NCBI GenBank assembly: GCA_914767715.1
Contig: OU612068.1
Location: forward strand, 16,304,001-16,368,000
Length of the DNA stretch: 64,000 nucleotides
Source: Membranipora membranacea
Taxonomy: Eukaryota; Bryozoa; Gymnolaemata; Cheilostomatida; Membraniporidae
Reading direction: 5' to 3'
This document shows positions 26,301 through 37,583 of this stretch, one piece after another (position 1 is the stretch's first letter; each line of letters starts with the position of its first letter). The notes under the pieces were generated by a model. The model ran no database searches, had not been told where the DNA came from, and saw only the letters and a list, made by a program, of their open reading frames with translations. The position numbers and the translations under genes are program-made.

Positions 26301-29300
26301 AGAGAAAGAGAGGGAGGCCAAAGAAAAGGTGGATGGATACAGTGAAGGATGACATGCTGAGATGAGGCCTCTCGGATGAAGATGTTGACGACAGAATCAG
26401 ATGGCATTCTCTGATAGAACTTGGTGCCCTGCAGAACCGCCACCCATCCCGGAACATGGCGGACTAGGTGAGAAATAAATACTGTTGTACATGTAATCAA
26501 GCTGAGTTCAGAGTTTACCTGTTTGTCTGGTGTAAGCTGCTGACAGGCCAGATGAAGAGGAGTAAATTGTACAAGGTTAGTTTTACAGTTTACATCAGCG
26601 TGTTTCTGTAATAGTATAGTCGTAATCTCCATATTAGATTTCTCGGCAGCGATATGCAGTGCTGTACGTCCCTGCTCATCACTGGCATTTATATCTACCA
26701 ATGATGCCTGCACCTGGTGAAAACATGTCAAAGTTTTTGTCAATGAGGCTTACATTTAGAAGATTTTAGTTCCTGACAGGAAAAAAATGTATTCAAACAT
26801 CTCAAATCACATACATCGAATAAATTGATACTGAGACATTTTAGCAATGCTGCCCAATTGTAACTTGTGAAAATTTCAATTGTATAAGACCCCAATTAAT
26901 GCGACTAATGATATCCAGTAAACTGTTGCTATAAAGTGCATGCTAAATCATCAAGATGAATGCATGTGAAAATGCGAAGAGCTATATTCCGAAAACAACA
27001 AGTTCTGGACATTTTCCTTTGATTATAAACTGTACAAATATCCACAGCATAACAGTACTTTTATTTGTGGTTGTAGGAAATGTGAAATCAAGTCTGAGAT
27101 GCTATACTGTTTGAATAGAAGAATTAGGTTAAAAATTGATATTTTTTAAATAGACATCTCCCAGCGCTGAGTGGGTTAAAAAATGTGGGTTAAAATTGCA
27201 AGTGTTGTCTCCGTCCGAGGACTGAGAAATATCAGTGCCTTAAGGGCGCTGCCGCCGTATTCGGCGCCAAGTTATTAGTGCATTAGAAGCGATTGTTGAG
27301 AAGCAAAATTAGATTCCCTTGATGAAGTGTATTACCATAGAGCAGGAACAGCCCTTCATAATGAAATAAATTAGTCAAATTGGAGAGCAGTATATCAGTA
27401 TCCACCAGGAGCATAATCATAATAATACAGTTGTTGTCAGATTTAAAAAAAACACACAGGTTGAGAGAAATATGTGATATAATGCTTCAATAAAATTTCA
27501 TATCACAATTCGCAATACATCGAGTTTAATTGTTATGAGTGCTACCAATGTGTGTTTGAGATTTAGACTCAGATGGACAATGATGAGGGTTTCCAACATG
27601 AATTAACAACACATCAGATATGCTGTTGTTTATGAACATTAAGTTTGCGTATTTGACCAGACAGTTTGGGACCTGATTTGACCTACCCTTTGAGTAGGAG
27701 CACATTTTCTACACTGACACAGCGGGTGACACAACTCCTTCTCTATAATATCTGAATCTGTATCTGATGAATCATACTCAGGCTCCGCCCATCCCATCAG
27801 GTGTTTCATCTAAAGTAATAAATTCCTATCGTTCAGGAAATATGTGGTAAGCTAAAAATTGGAATGTAATTGTTTGCCTCAGGTAATGAAATTGCTCTTT
27901 TTCTATTTTATTGACTGCATACATTTTTCTAAGAATTTGTTTATTGTGGAGACTATGAACATTAAAAGCACTTAAAAAACACTTAAAAACTGTGGGTTTA
28001 GAGAATTTGAGTGTTTTGGAAAACAGGGAATTATAGTGGACGCTATTTTTTTTAAACTGACTTGTTCAGGTCACAATACCATAGAAACAACTATTAGATT
28101 CACTACCAAATATTAATCATCTATTTCTCACATCTTCCATTTTGTTCAAAAATTAATTTCAAAGGTCAATCATCGTGTGAAGTCATATCATAGATACATA
28201 CATAGTGATAACAAGACCATAAAAATATATAACGTAATATAATATAACGAAATATTATAAAATTTAAAAATATATATTTTATGTTTATGAACAAAACTCA
28301 CCATTTGAGTATCACAGTCAGATACAGCACGTAGAAACTTTTTCACTTTCTTGCTGACTTTTATGACAGGGGGATTGAGTGATACAGCCGCAGATTTTCC
28401 CTGTGATGAGATATCTGAAGCTAGGAATAGAGGCTGAGATGGCGGTGTCACCGGCTGCAAACAAAAACACAGTTTTTAAGTTAGGGAAGAGACTTTGTCT
28501 CCAAGTAAGGTTCCATAGGAGTAGGAGGTAGCTCAGTTGGTTAGAGCGCCTGCCCTCTAACGCGCAAGCGTTGGAGGTCCTGGGTTCGAATCCCGCTGCG
28601 GTCTACTGACTACTGGGCTCATATGACGCCCCAGGTGTGCTCCAACCTGTCTGCAAACTGAGAGCAACTTGGCGCCGAATACGGCGGCCGCGCTCTTAAG
28701 GCACTGATGTTTCTCAGTCCTCGGACAGAGACAACACTTGCGATTTTTTTTTAACCCACAATTATAGTTGATATTAATGAAGTGATCTTCCCATTTTAAT
28801 TTCTCCCCACAGACGGCAATTCATATTCCAAAACAATTCATGCCATGTTCTCAGATCACTGCAAGTGCGAGTTAGTGGCATTACATTATCAAAGTACTTA
28901 GACAGACCAATGCATAGCAATTTAAATTATTTGAAAATCGAAAAGTGAGTACTGGACAATCAAAAAATAATACTCACAGATAGTAACTCAACAAATCCAT
29001 CATTAGCTTGTTCCTGGGCTGTCTCTATGGCCTTAGTTAGTATCCTGGCTATTTTACCATCACTGACTAACATCATAGGGGAAGCATTACGTCTATTCCT
29101 AGCTTCTGGATAAGCTCCATGATCAACAAGTAATTCCGTTATTGCACCTGTAATGAATACAGTCAATGTAACTGCTCAAGAAAATATGACATTTGAACAA
29201 CTTGAGCTGTGAAACTTCATGCTTTTCTCATGAGTTACTTACTACTAAAGGTACAATAATGTGTCAAAGAAAACTATCCGTGTAAGCTCAACAGTGCTTC

Positions 29301-32300
29301 TCATTACGGGGGGATTGATGATGTGCCCTTTTGCCCACTGTTTTTGTATCCCTACCATAGCTCCACTTTGCTGCCAGATGTAGAGCTGTATCTCCGTTCT
29401 CATTGGCTGCATTCACATCTAGTGCTGAACATGAGGACTTCTGATAGATCAGGGCGTTTATACACTAAAATAATATATTGTTAAATCAAATAACTGTCTT
29501 TATGTGACCCATACAGGCATATCGTAATTCGTCCAAATCAACTTTTCCCTGGCGAGGTTTCCACATAATAAATTATCTGAAAAATATTGTCAAACAAATT
29601 GAAATGCTCCCAGATCACTCACTGCATGATGGACTCTCTATATATTCTGAGAGAATGGTTTGTAAATCATTTTGCTGAATTGAAAGGCAATAACAGTGGG
29701 GAATTTAGGCAAAGGGATTGCGAGGATTTGGCTCCAAAAGCCCAACTCATTCTAATTGAGAGACACCCAGGGTAAGTACTATTACCTCTTCATGTCCGTT
29801 GAGAGCGGCTAAGTGTATGGGTCTGTTACCATCATTATCACTAGAGTTAACATCACCACCACAATCTATCAGCATCATCTGCATATAGACACATATTCAG
29901 TGATGCTACCATATGAATGACTGTGGATGAATGAAGTAGCATTAGCTTCAAATGAATTAAGTAATTGCCTCAGAATAGTAACAAAACATGTTAATGAGAT
30001 AGGCTGTAGGGTAGAAATGTCTCTCTCTGGATACTTCATGCATGTTTAATCGTAGTGGAACAAATTTTTATCACATGACAGCTATAGTAATATATATCAA
30101 ACTATTAGAGCTTAGCAGGTAAGATGCATGAAAAACTTTTTAGCTTGGTCGAGAACTAAATATGAGTCACATCCAAGTGATTGGCCGGCAGTTGTTTGGT
30201 TGGATGGCTTAGGATTTTGACCATTTCAACTAATACCGAATGCTATCAAATCTAACCGTTTCAAGATTCGATTTAGATATCCCTAATAATTCTTGAAAAT
30301 GTATGATGGGTTATTTTTTTATACACCCTATTATGGACCACTATATACATACAGTGGCACTTTGATGTCCCTTCTGACAGGCTAAATGTAGAGGTGTAGA
30401 GCTGTGATAATCAGTAGCATTCACTACTCCTCCATACTGCTTCAAGTGGTCTATTATCTCGGGCTGGTTACACATAGCCGCCTGGTGCATCGCTACAACA
30501 AAATGTGACGTAAATAATTATTAAATATATCAGGCTTTAATTGCTTTGAGAGGTATTTGGCTATTAAAAAATTGGTATTACTGACAGTTATCAAAGTCCC
30601 ACCATACAGGATTGGAGTTGAGTGAATTTGCAATAATCATAATGGCAAGCCTAAAAGTTAAATGTGACCTTCCTACATGTATGTATGTAGGGTCACCTTT
30701 TGCATTTATGTTTCTTTTCCTCCTTTAATCGACAATAAAGCGATGCACTGAAGTAAAATTCCACTATATAGTCATGATAACATAAAATCTGACATAAAAC
30801 TTAAAATCACTGTATTTATATATATAAAAAAAAGAAATACCACTTCTCACCTGTAAAACCCCTGTCGTCTCTGCTGAACACAGTGACTCTAGACCTAGGG
30901 TTCTCCTCCTCTTCATGTAGTCGTCTCTCACAGATATCACAAGAGCACAGGGGGTGACACTTCTTACTCTGACTTGTATTACTAGGGTTAGCGGTCGGGT
31001 CAGCATCCGAGTCAAGTGAACTCTTTACAGTATCCATATCTCCGATCTTGATGCTCTATCAACACACAAAATGATTTAAATAATTTGGTTCACATATTAC
31101 CTGGTAGATCATCATGTGAAAAGGAAGAAGCAATATAACATATTGCTTCTTCCTTTTATATTATATCATATTATATTATATTATATTATATTATACAGTA
31201 TGAGCTACAGATCAAGACAAGGAAAGACAGTCTCTCTAACTAACTTAACCTACTTCTGAAGTTATCACTCCGCCATCGGTCATACTCGCGATTGATAGCT
31301 CATAAAAGCATTATGCTAGAATTAAGAGTTCCAATTATTTTTTTTAAATTAAGATTTGCTTTACACTGATATTACTTTCCCATAGCCGATACAACCCTTC
31401 ATCCATGAACAATATTTTGCTTATTATTATTTCTTAAAATAGCAACTATATTTACCTCAAAGAGAGTGTCAACTAACGAAACCTTCTGCCTGGAGGGTGA
31501 GCCACTCTTATGTCTGTTTTTGCTCGCCTCGCTCACCTAAAAATAAAAATAATTAGATCAGTGACTGCTTGAACTTGGAGTTGTCCCTCCCGTTGAACAG
31601 TACACCAGTTAATTCAACTTAATTATGGACCAGAGATTCTAAAAGAAGCAAAGGAGCTTAACTGATTTCAGCATTTACCGCTAAAGCATAAAGCTGTAAC
31701 TCCAAGTGGAGGGTTTGGAAATGAGCAGCAATCTGTAACAAAAACACAAGGGGGACAACTACTTAATACAGATTTAGAACGCAGAGCAACTTTGAATGAA
31801 AATGTAAAGAAGCCTCATATAGCTGACCTTTTGTTGATCTTCAGCTAGTACTTTTGTGAGCTCTCCTGATTTCACATAATATAATGCTGCTTCAAGTGTA
31901 GATATGTAAAATGAGTATTCATCCATCGACGACTTTGCAAAATGAAACTGGGTCATGTATTCAAAATTAGCCATCCTAATATAGAGAAAGGAGGAAAAAA
32001 GTTACATATTGTGAGTAGCCAGTAATTAGACAGTAATTACCATAGACATAGTAATTACAGTGATAACAGCATAACTTATCAGCAGGAAATTAAGCAGTTA
32101 TTGCGTAAAATCTGTGACACAAATAAATATCAAAATTGGTGAACAATCAATGGACTTGGGTATTGTATGTCTCATGATACAGCTTTATCATATATTCATG
32201 GATACAAACAATAGAAAGCTCAGGGCTTACCAGGTTGGTAATGATGATCGAACAATGAGAAACACCAACATAGGAATCAAATCATCAGCAGTCAACGGCT

Positions 32301-35300
32301 CAATTTCTAAAAATAAGTAAACAAGTGTATGATTAGGAGTTGTCTTCCCGATGCTGACATCCAATTTAAAAACTACCTTGTGGCAGCAGACTTTGTGTTT
32401 ACCCCTAAATAGATACTAACTCCCAGTTTTGTCACACAAGTGGCACTTACAGGTAAAATGCCAATTAATTTACACTTATAACATCTCATATATAAAGTTC
32501 TCACACAAAGCACCAACATATATACTAGTTGGGTATATATTCGTACCCAACCACTGCCGAAACATAGCGGAGTTGAAATGCTTGCTTCAGTGCTGATGTG
32601 GGAGTTTCTCCCATATTCAGTGCGGGAAGGTCTGAGAGAGCACAAATCCTCGAGATGTGGAGTGTGGTAACCAGCATCGCGGTACCAGAACCTACCTCGG
32701 GCTGTCCAATGGCAGATGAGGCTCTCATGTGCTCATGGGTGCTGATGCCTAAACAGCCTTCAGTTGAGATAAACTGTGTGATAGCGAAGTAAGTGCAATG
32801 AGCAAGGTGGCATACTGTGCCATAACTCAATTCAGACTACTCTTCAACTCAGCTTTCTTTTGTTAAATAAAATTTTAAAATTTAAAGGACACAGCACCTA
32901 CAATCAGGTAAAATTTGGCTTTTAGTTTGTGTTCCCGTGCTGTTTTGATTGGGACGGATAGCTATACCATGCACGGTGGTAGCGGCAATCCTCCAAGAAA
33001 ACATTACTGGCACACAATATACTTCATCTCATCATACATATGTAGCCTGGGCAGGCGATCTGGGCTGTTTGGAGGGAGCCAGCCCACCCGCCCAAGACAG
33101 CCTGCCAAGGCTATTATATATGTATTATCAACTTTATTTATATATTGAAAAGCAGACAAACCTTCAGCATTACGTGGGCTTTGCATGAGTGATAGAATTA
33201 CTCTCTTTACGCAGGCCATTTTAGCTAAAGGAGTACTGAAGGAGTAAAAATTCAACAATTCCCTTCTCGCCCTCGGAATGTTAGCGCTGAAAGAGGAAAA
33301 AAACACACATTTTACCATCATTCCTTTTTTATGCATGCTAAGATTATTTTCAGGTCTCATGATTGAGAAAAAGGTTTAACCTCCTGGTATTGCACCATGT
33401 GTACATCAAACTTGGTCAGATGGAAACTATGAATAGTGGAAAATTCTCCTTTCAGAACATGCTCATTACTACTGATAAAGCAGGATTTATACCGGACGCC
33501 CTATTATTAACCCAGGTGAATGGCTATATTAGCATCACTTCAGTATACCCCTCCACAACATGTGACTGGTTCTCTAAGTCGACGTACAATCTAAGGTAAC
33601 CAACCTAAACTCTGAGACAATACCGAGATCTTTGAGCTGTATCTGTGACAGGTTTCTGTTTATCTTATTCAGTTTGGCATCCTCACCAGCCATAGCAGTA
33701 CAGATAAATTTGAAGAGGTCATTGTAGATTGTGTGATTGATGTAGGTCTGTAAAAAGAAACTAGATGTAAGAATTACCCACAAGTCTACAGCATTCAATA
33801 TTTATAAAATATTTTAATATTATCCTGTTTTCAAGTATTAGAATAAAATTCCTAAACACGGTATTACATGTTCAGTTAGTATAAAATGTGCCCGTTGTGT
33901 TCTCGTATATGGAATCTGAATCATTCTTTTCAAATTTTACTGCGTAAGGTACATGTGGTTCTGTGGTTCTTATTTATTAATTTCAGGTGATCAGAGTGCA
34001 CAATTTCACAACTCAAATTTGGTTGGAAACAGTCTGTTAAAGTTACCTCAACAGAGATCTTCAGATTGTCAGCTACATGCTTGTTCAAGTTCATTCTCTT
34101 TTTCTGAAAAAAAAAACAAAACAACATGATTAATTTCGACTGCTAGGAAGAAAGTAAAATGTGAGAACGGAAGCCCACCTCAGTAAAGACTATGATTGAC
34201 AATAAGTATTACATAATAATAATAAAAATTTTCTTTCCGACTTCTGCCCAGTGATGACTTCCACTTTTCATTACAATGCGGTCAAATAAGAGTTCAAATT
34301 AGGACAACCGATGTTTGCACACTGACCTCACTCCTCCAAAGGAGTACATTGATCAGACGTCAGACTAGAGCCACAACACAACAAAACAGCTTATTATGTG
34401 TTAGTATAATCTTTATTTTTTTTTAATTCTTTATTCATAAGCTTTCTTTTTTCCTTTTTCTCTTTTTTTTCAGCACTATTCGGAAAAAATTCTGCAATCG
34501 GAATGAAATGACTGCCAATAAAAGTGTTAAAGAAAAACTTGACGTAATAAGAGATTGTTAAAAGAAATCAAAGTTGTTTATAACGAGTCTCGACACATAC
34601 CAGTGTACTATCCTTTGAACTGGCGATTATACATTTAGTAAACAGCAGATGCATAGTATCTATAAGGCCCTGTAGTTGTAGATTAGATGAGCTCTGGTCA
34701 CTCAGTCCCAGGGCTACTTTATGACTATTTATCAGCTTATCTATGATCTTCTTCAATGAGCAGTCTCGTCCTACGGAGATAACAGAGGGATATATGTTAT
34801 ATACAGTGAAGAGTGACAATAAAGAGAATTTAAAACCACTGTTAAAAGAATACTAGGTCAAGGATGGGCAGAAACTGGAAAGAACTGTACAGTTAGCAGT
34901 GATGATTGTACAACAAAAGAATAATTTTTTTATTTGATTTGAACTAAAAATGTCACCCAATCTTAAAAAACTTGCGCCAGACATTAGTCAGACCAAAATA
35001 AATTTTGAAAGGAGATATAGATAGGTTGTAAAAAAACTAGATGAAGTTTGATTCTGTTTGCATGCATTCCAAATTGCTCCGCTCGACTGATAGTGGAGGA
35101 GCAATCCAAATGCAGATCAACAGGATCAAACTTCATCTGTTACAAAAGATATACCACAATGTGAAGGATTATGTTTCATTCCTCAACAAAGGTTCAACTT
35201 ACCAGTAAAGAGTAGTTCACTGGAGTCCTCGACGTTTTGTATTCTGAACTCAGCTGTCTGAGCGTGGAGGGAAGCCGATGGGGTCGTACCCTCAAAACTC

Positions 35301-37583
35301 AGAGGCCTATCTACACACCACACCTGATATCGAGTCTGTATGTCTGTGTAAAATGTCTCATTAAACAATACCTGGATCTGTAAACAAATGAATAGGTTTT
35401 GTTTCAAAATAAGTAGTGGAGCCAGAGACAACAAGATAATCAATAGTCTTTGGTGGAGTACTGATGCACCTGGTCTAAAAGCTAAAACTGTATCGTCTTT
35501 ATGATTACAGTATAAGGATTCAGCAACAGTTTAAAGTGTTCAGTTCAATTGTGGTGTGTCCTCCTTTGGAAATTATCACAGACCTAGTGCCAGAACACCC
35601 ATCATGGCGACCTGTCATAATGCATCTTGACAGGACTCCGAGCCTAATTGAGGTTCAGTCACTTTGACCTTCTTCTATGTGTTGGCTGGATCTGAATTTG
35701 TTGATGATCTTAGAATAAAAAATATCCTTTTTTAACATGACATGAAATTCTAGGAATACACTGTCATAAAACAATAAGAGTGATTAAACTTTGCTGGGAA
35801 TATAAATATTGTCTGAATTTTCTTACCTTGGCTGGTTTGTCAAAGCCCTCTCCAAGGATGATGATTTTTTCTCGTATCTGAACATTCTGTGGTGGAAAAG
35901 AGTACAAATATGATTTTTTTTTCTACCATATCCGGATGCAACTTTAACTCCTCCATAGGTTAAAAATGCAAAACTACAATGTCAACACTCATTTTATGTA
36001 ATTGGTATTATTCAGTCCTAAATTATTAAGGGGTTGAAATCTAGTACTTTGACAGCTTTCTGTCAATAATTACTAGATTCAGATCTTTATAAAAATCTGT
36101 GAGAAAAGCCCAATTGTTGTAGAATATACATACAATAATAGAAGTTCTTGTTACTTGTAACGCCACCAGCAACCTATCTACAGAAAGTCTTGTGTATGAA
36201 AGTTTAATTAAACTCTTAAACTTTCATACACAAGACTTTCTGTAGATAGGTTGCTGGTGGCGTTACAAGTAACCAGGACTTCATACACTAGAGGAGTAAA
36301 GTATTGAAGCATGAAGAAACATTCACCGTTGTGCACAGCTACCATTAATTCACCATCATTACATCTTATAAACTCCTTCCTACCTTAGCTAGTGAAACTT
36401 GGTGCTAGTCAATCCTCATGTGCTAGACAAAACTATAGTTTCGTTGAGCACGTGTGAATTTACTTGCTAGCTAACATTAAGCCGATCCACAAAGCTATAG
36501 CTAAGATTTACTGATCTAGGGTAGCCAATTCTTACTAATTTTTCACCACCAAAATTCACAGCATATGAGCCGTTCCTGACTTGGCATCTTATCTAACGGT
36601 TAATGTTTATTGTTGATGTGTTATCAGTCTATTTTGATCAAATTTACAAACACCACATCGTCTAATGACTCAGTACCTTGTCACTAGCGGTTTTATATTG
36701 AGACGGTTCTGTTTCTATCAGTACATGGCTCAGAAAATCCAACTCTGTCAATGTGTGAGATTCAAAAGTTCCGACCTTTGGAACACATATCTACAAAACG
36801 AAACAAACCCATGATAAGAAATCATTCAATGAGTGAAGGAAGTAGAATGAATTGCCAGGAAATGTCTATGAGGTAACAGCAAGTAACTTCCTCTTACATC
36901 TACAATCAATATGTCAGAGATCCTGTCACCAGGGAGGGTGGTCATCCCACCCTCCCTGCTGTCACAGTAAACGGAATATTATAAAAGTGTGAATTAGTAG
37001 CCTTGTCATGCGGCTAATTTTTTTGTTAAGGGAGTAGCCTTGTATTCCTCGCTGTAGTATGAGCTATGAGTATTAGCTTTTAACCAGATAGCCTAGCGTT
37101 ATCACAGCGACCCAACAAATGTATCACAAATGGGGCCGCTGTGATATGGCTGTTTGGTGTTTCTAAAACACTTATGTCTACGCATTAGATAAATAGTTAT
37201 ATTAAATCGTATATGATCGCTAAATGTCCAAAAAGAGATAGTAAACTGAACAGATTATGGAACAAATGGAAATTGCATCTGGTAAATACAGTGCTATTTA
37301 TGTACGCTTAGTGAATATGCAGGGAATAAGTATGTGCATAAAAATTTAAACAATGACAACCAAGTTTAAAATGTCACAATTCTCATAACACATTAAAGCC
37401 ATATACCAGACATCTCCAGATGATCCCACAGGAACAAATGGAAAAATATTGTAAACCAAGTTCTTTCCTTACCAGCCAGCCATTTTCCACAGCGCTATGA
37501 TAAAGTGATGAGCAGGTCTCACAGAACTGCTGGAAGAACTGATTCTCCATCAGATCCTCATCATATAGCTGAGACATCTCCAT
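23363..37583 (-). CDS. ANKRD27: VARP: VPS9 domain and ankyrin-repeat Rab21 exchange factor / retromer and VAMP7 partner
   Basis: Twenty-three exons join in frame on the minus strand (1,263 residues): 37583-37473, 36790-36677, 35886-35827, 35377-35203, 34770-34601, 34103-34047, 33747-33605, 33286-33162, 32306-32231, 31975-31828, 31732-31679, 31536-31456, 31055-30851, 30492-30353, 29878-29786, 29464-29356, 29147-28978, 28454-28302, 27809-27687, 26713-26519, 25719-25600, 24711-24444, 24264-23363. The protein begins MEMSQLYDEDL, close to vertebrate VARP. The VPS9 domain is about 230-380 (FSANIPRARREL, TADDLIPMLVFLIVRS, WMANFEY). Then come ankyrin repeats (NATDYHSSTPLHLACQKG), two Cys-rich motifs, KCHPLCSCDIC (~470) and LCHPLCQCRKC (~758), a second ankyrin block 770-950, and an acidic, Ser-rich tail of 300 residues encoded by the last exon. 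In vertebrates the two CHPLC motifs bind zinc and contact retromer VPS29, and VARP activates Rab21 and holds VAMP7. Start is M1 or M3. Confidence 0.93.
24928..25013 (-). tRNA. tRNA-Ile(UAU) with 12-base intron, copy 2
   Basis: It is almost identical to the copy at 20969-21054, with one change in the intron. Anticodon UAU, D and T arms and both internal promoter boxes are intact. The position-6 U-U mismatch is shared. On the minus strand it is followed by a TTTT run, a normal Pol III stop. It lies in a VARP intron, in the same orientation as VARP. It is the best candidate for a working gene of the three. Confidence 0.8.
25248..25318 (-). pseudogene. Broken tRNA-Ile(UAU) copy 3
   Basis: This copy lies 234 bases from copy 2 and shares its flanks (ATTAAAAGAT on one side, GGTAATTTT on the other). 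Fifteen bases covering most of the D arm are missing and the T loop has TTCTAGC instead of TTCGAGC, which spoils the B box. It arose by local duplication with flanking DNA. Confidence 0.85.
26201..26490 (+). mobile_element. 3' remnant of a LINE-type reverse transcriptase gene
   Basis: One frame (26201-26467) reads the typical C-terminal end of a non-LTR retrotransposon polyprotein: RLQWYGHVRRRD, then MRIPGKRKRGRPKKRWMDTV and WHSLIELGALQNRHPS. It carries in-frame stops after MVA and after DMLR, so it is dead. It lies in a VARP intron on the opposite strand to VARP and ends near AATAAA at about 26475. The 5' part is missing. Confidence 0.85.
27185..27272 (-). mobile_element. 5'-truncated SINE copy (family A)
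   Basis: The minus strand matches the 3' half of the SINE at 28517-28760: AACTTGGCGCCGAATACGGC, then CTTAAGGCACTGAT, CTCAGTCCTCGGAC, ACAACACTTGCAATTTTAAC. The tRNA-like head is absent, as expected of an incompletely copied retroelement. Confidence 0.85.
28517..28760 (+). mobile_element. tRNA-derived SINE, full-length copy (family A)
   Basis: The head carries Pol III boxes: an A box at 28529-28540 (TAGCTCAGTTGG) and a B box at 28583-28593 (GGTTCGAATCC). A unique body follows (CCCCAGGTGTGCTCCAACCT, CTGCAAACTGAGAGCAACTT, GGCGCCGAATACGGC), then a T-rich tail before AACCCAC. The head does not fold into a clean tRNA because its ends do not pair. Copies at 27185-27272 and 56621-56780 share parts. 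It lies in a VARP intron in antisense. Confidence 0.88.
31119..31157. repeat. Perfect 18-base hairpin
   Basis: AAAAGGAAGAAGCAATAT and its exact complement are separated by three bases. It is followed by an ATATT-rich simple repeat (31158-31197). It lies in a VARP intron and would be transcribed with it. Confidence 0.85.
35039..35138. repeat. Imperfect foldback in VARP intron
   Basis: AGATGAAGTTTGATTCTGTT pairs with the right arm ending at 35138. Arms of about 40 bases with a few mismatches surround a roughly 16-base centre. Confidence 0.7.
36141..36282. repeat. Long hairpin: 58-base perfect arms, 8-base loop
   Basis: 36150-36207 and 36216-36273 are exact reverse complements around TTAAACTC. 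Outside them, 36141-36149 and 36274-36282 still pair with two mismatches. It lies in the second VARP intron, so VARP pre-mRNA would carry a long double-stranded stem. Confidence 0.9.
36922..36966. repeat. GC-rich hairpin between short direct repeats
   Basis: CAGGGAGGGTGG (36930-36941) faces CCACCCTCCCTG (36947-36958) over five bases. CTGTCAC occurs on both sides (about 36923 and 36960). Confidence 0.65.
37002..37023 (+). repeat. End of a TAGCC...CGGC foldback element, fragment
   Basis: TAGCCTTGTCATGCGGCTAA is the same end motif as at 46478 and 6729; a second TAGCCTTG follows at 37036. No paired arm is seen nearby. Confidence 0.5.

Noticed and set aside
28521-28603. Possible true tRNA gene
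   Set aside because: A and B boxes are good but the acceptor ends do not pair and the sequence continues into a SINE body shared with other copies.
32525-32830. 101-codon minus frame in a VARP intron
   Set aside because: It does not fit VARP phases or homology. It may be part of an old repeat, but I could not support one.
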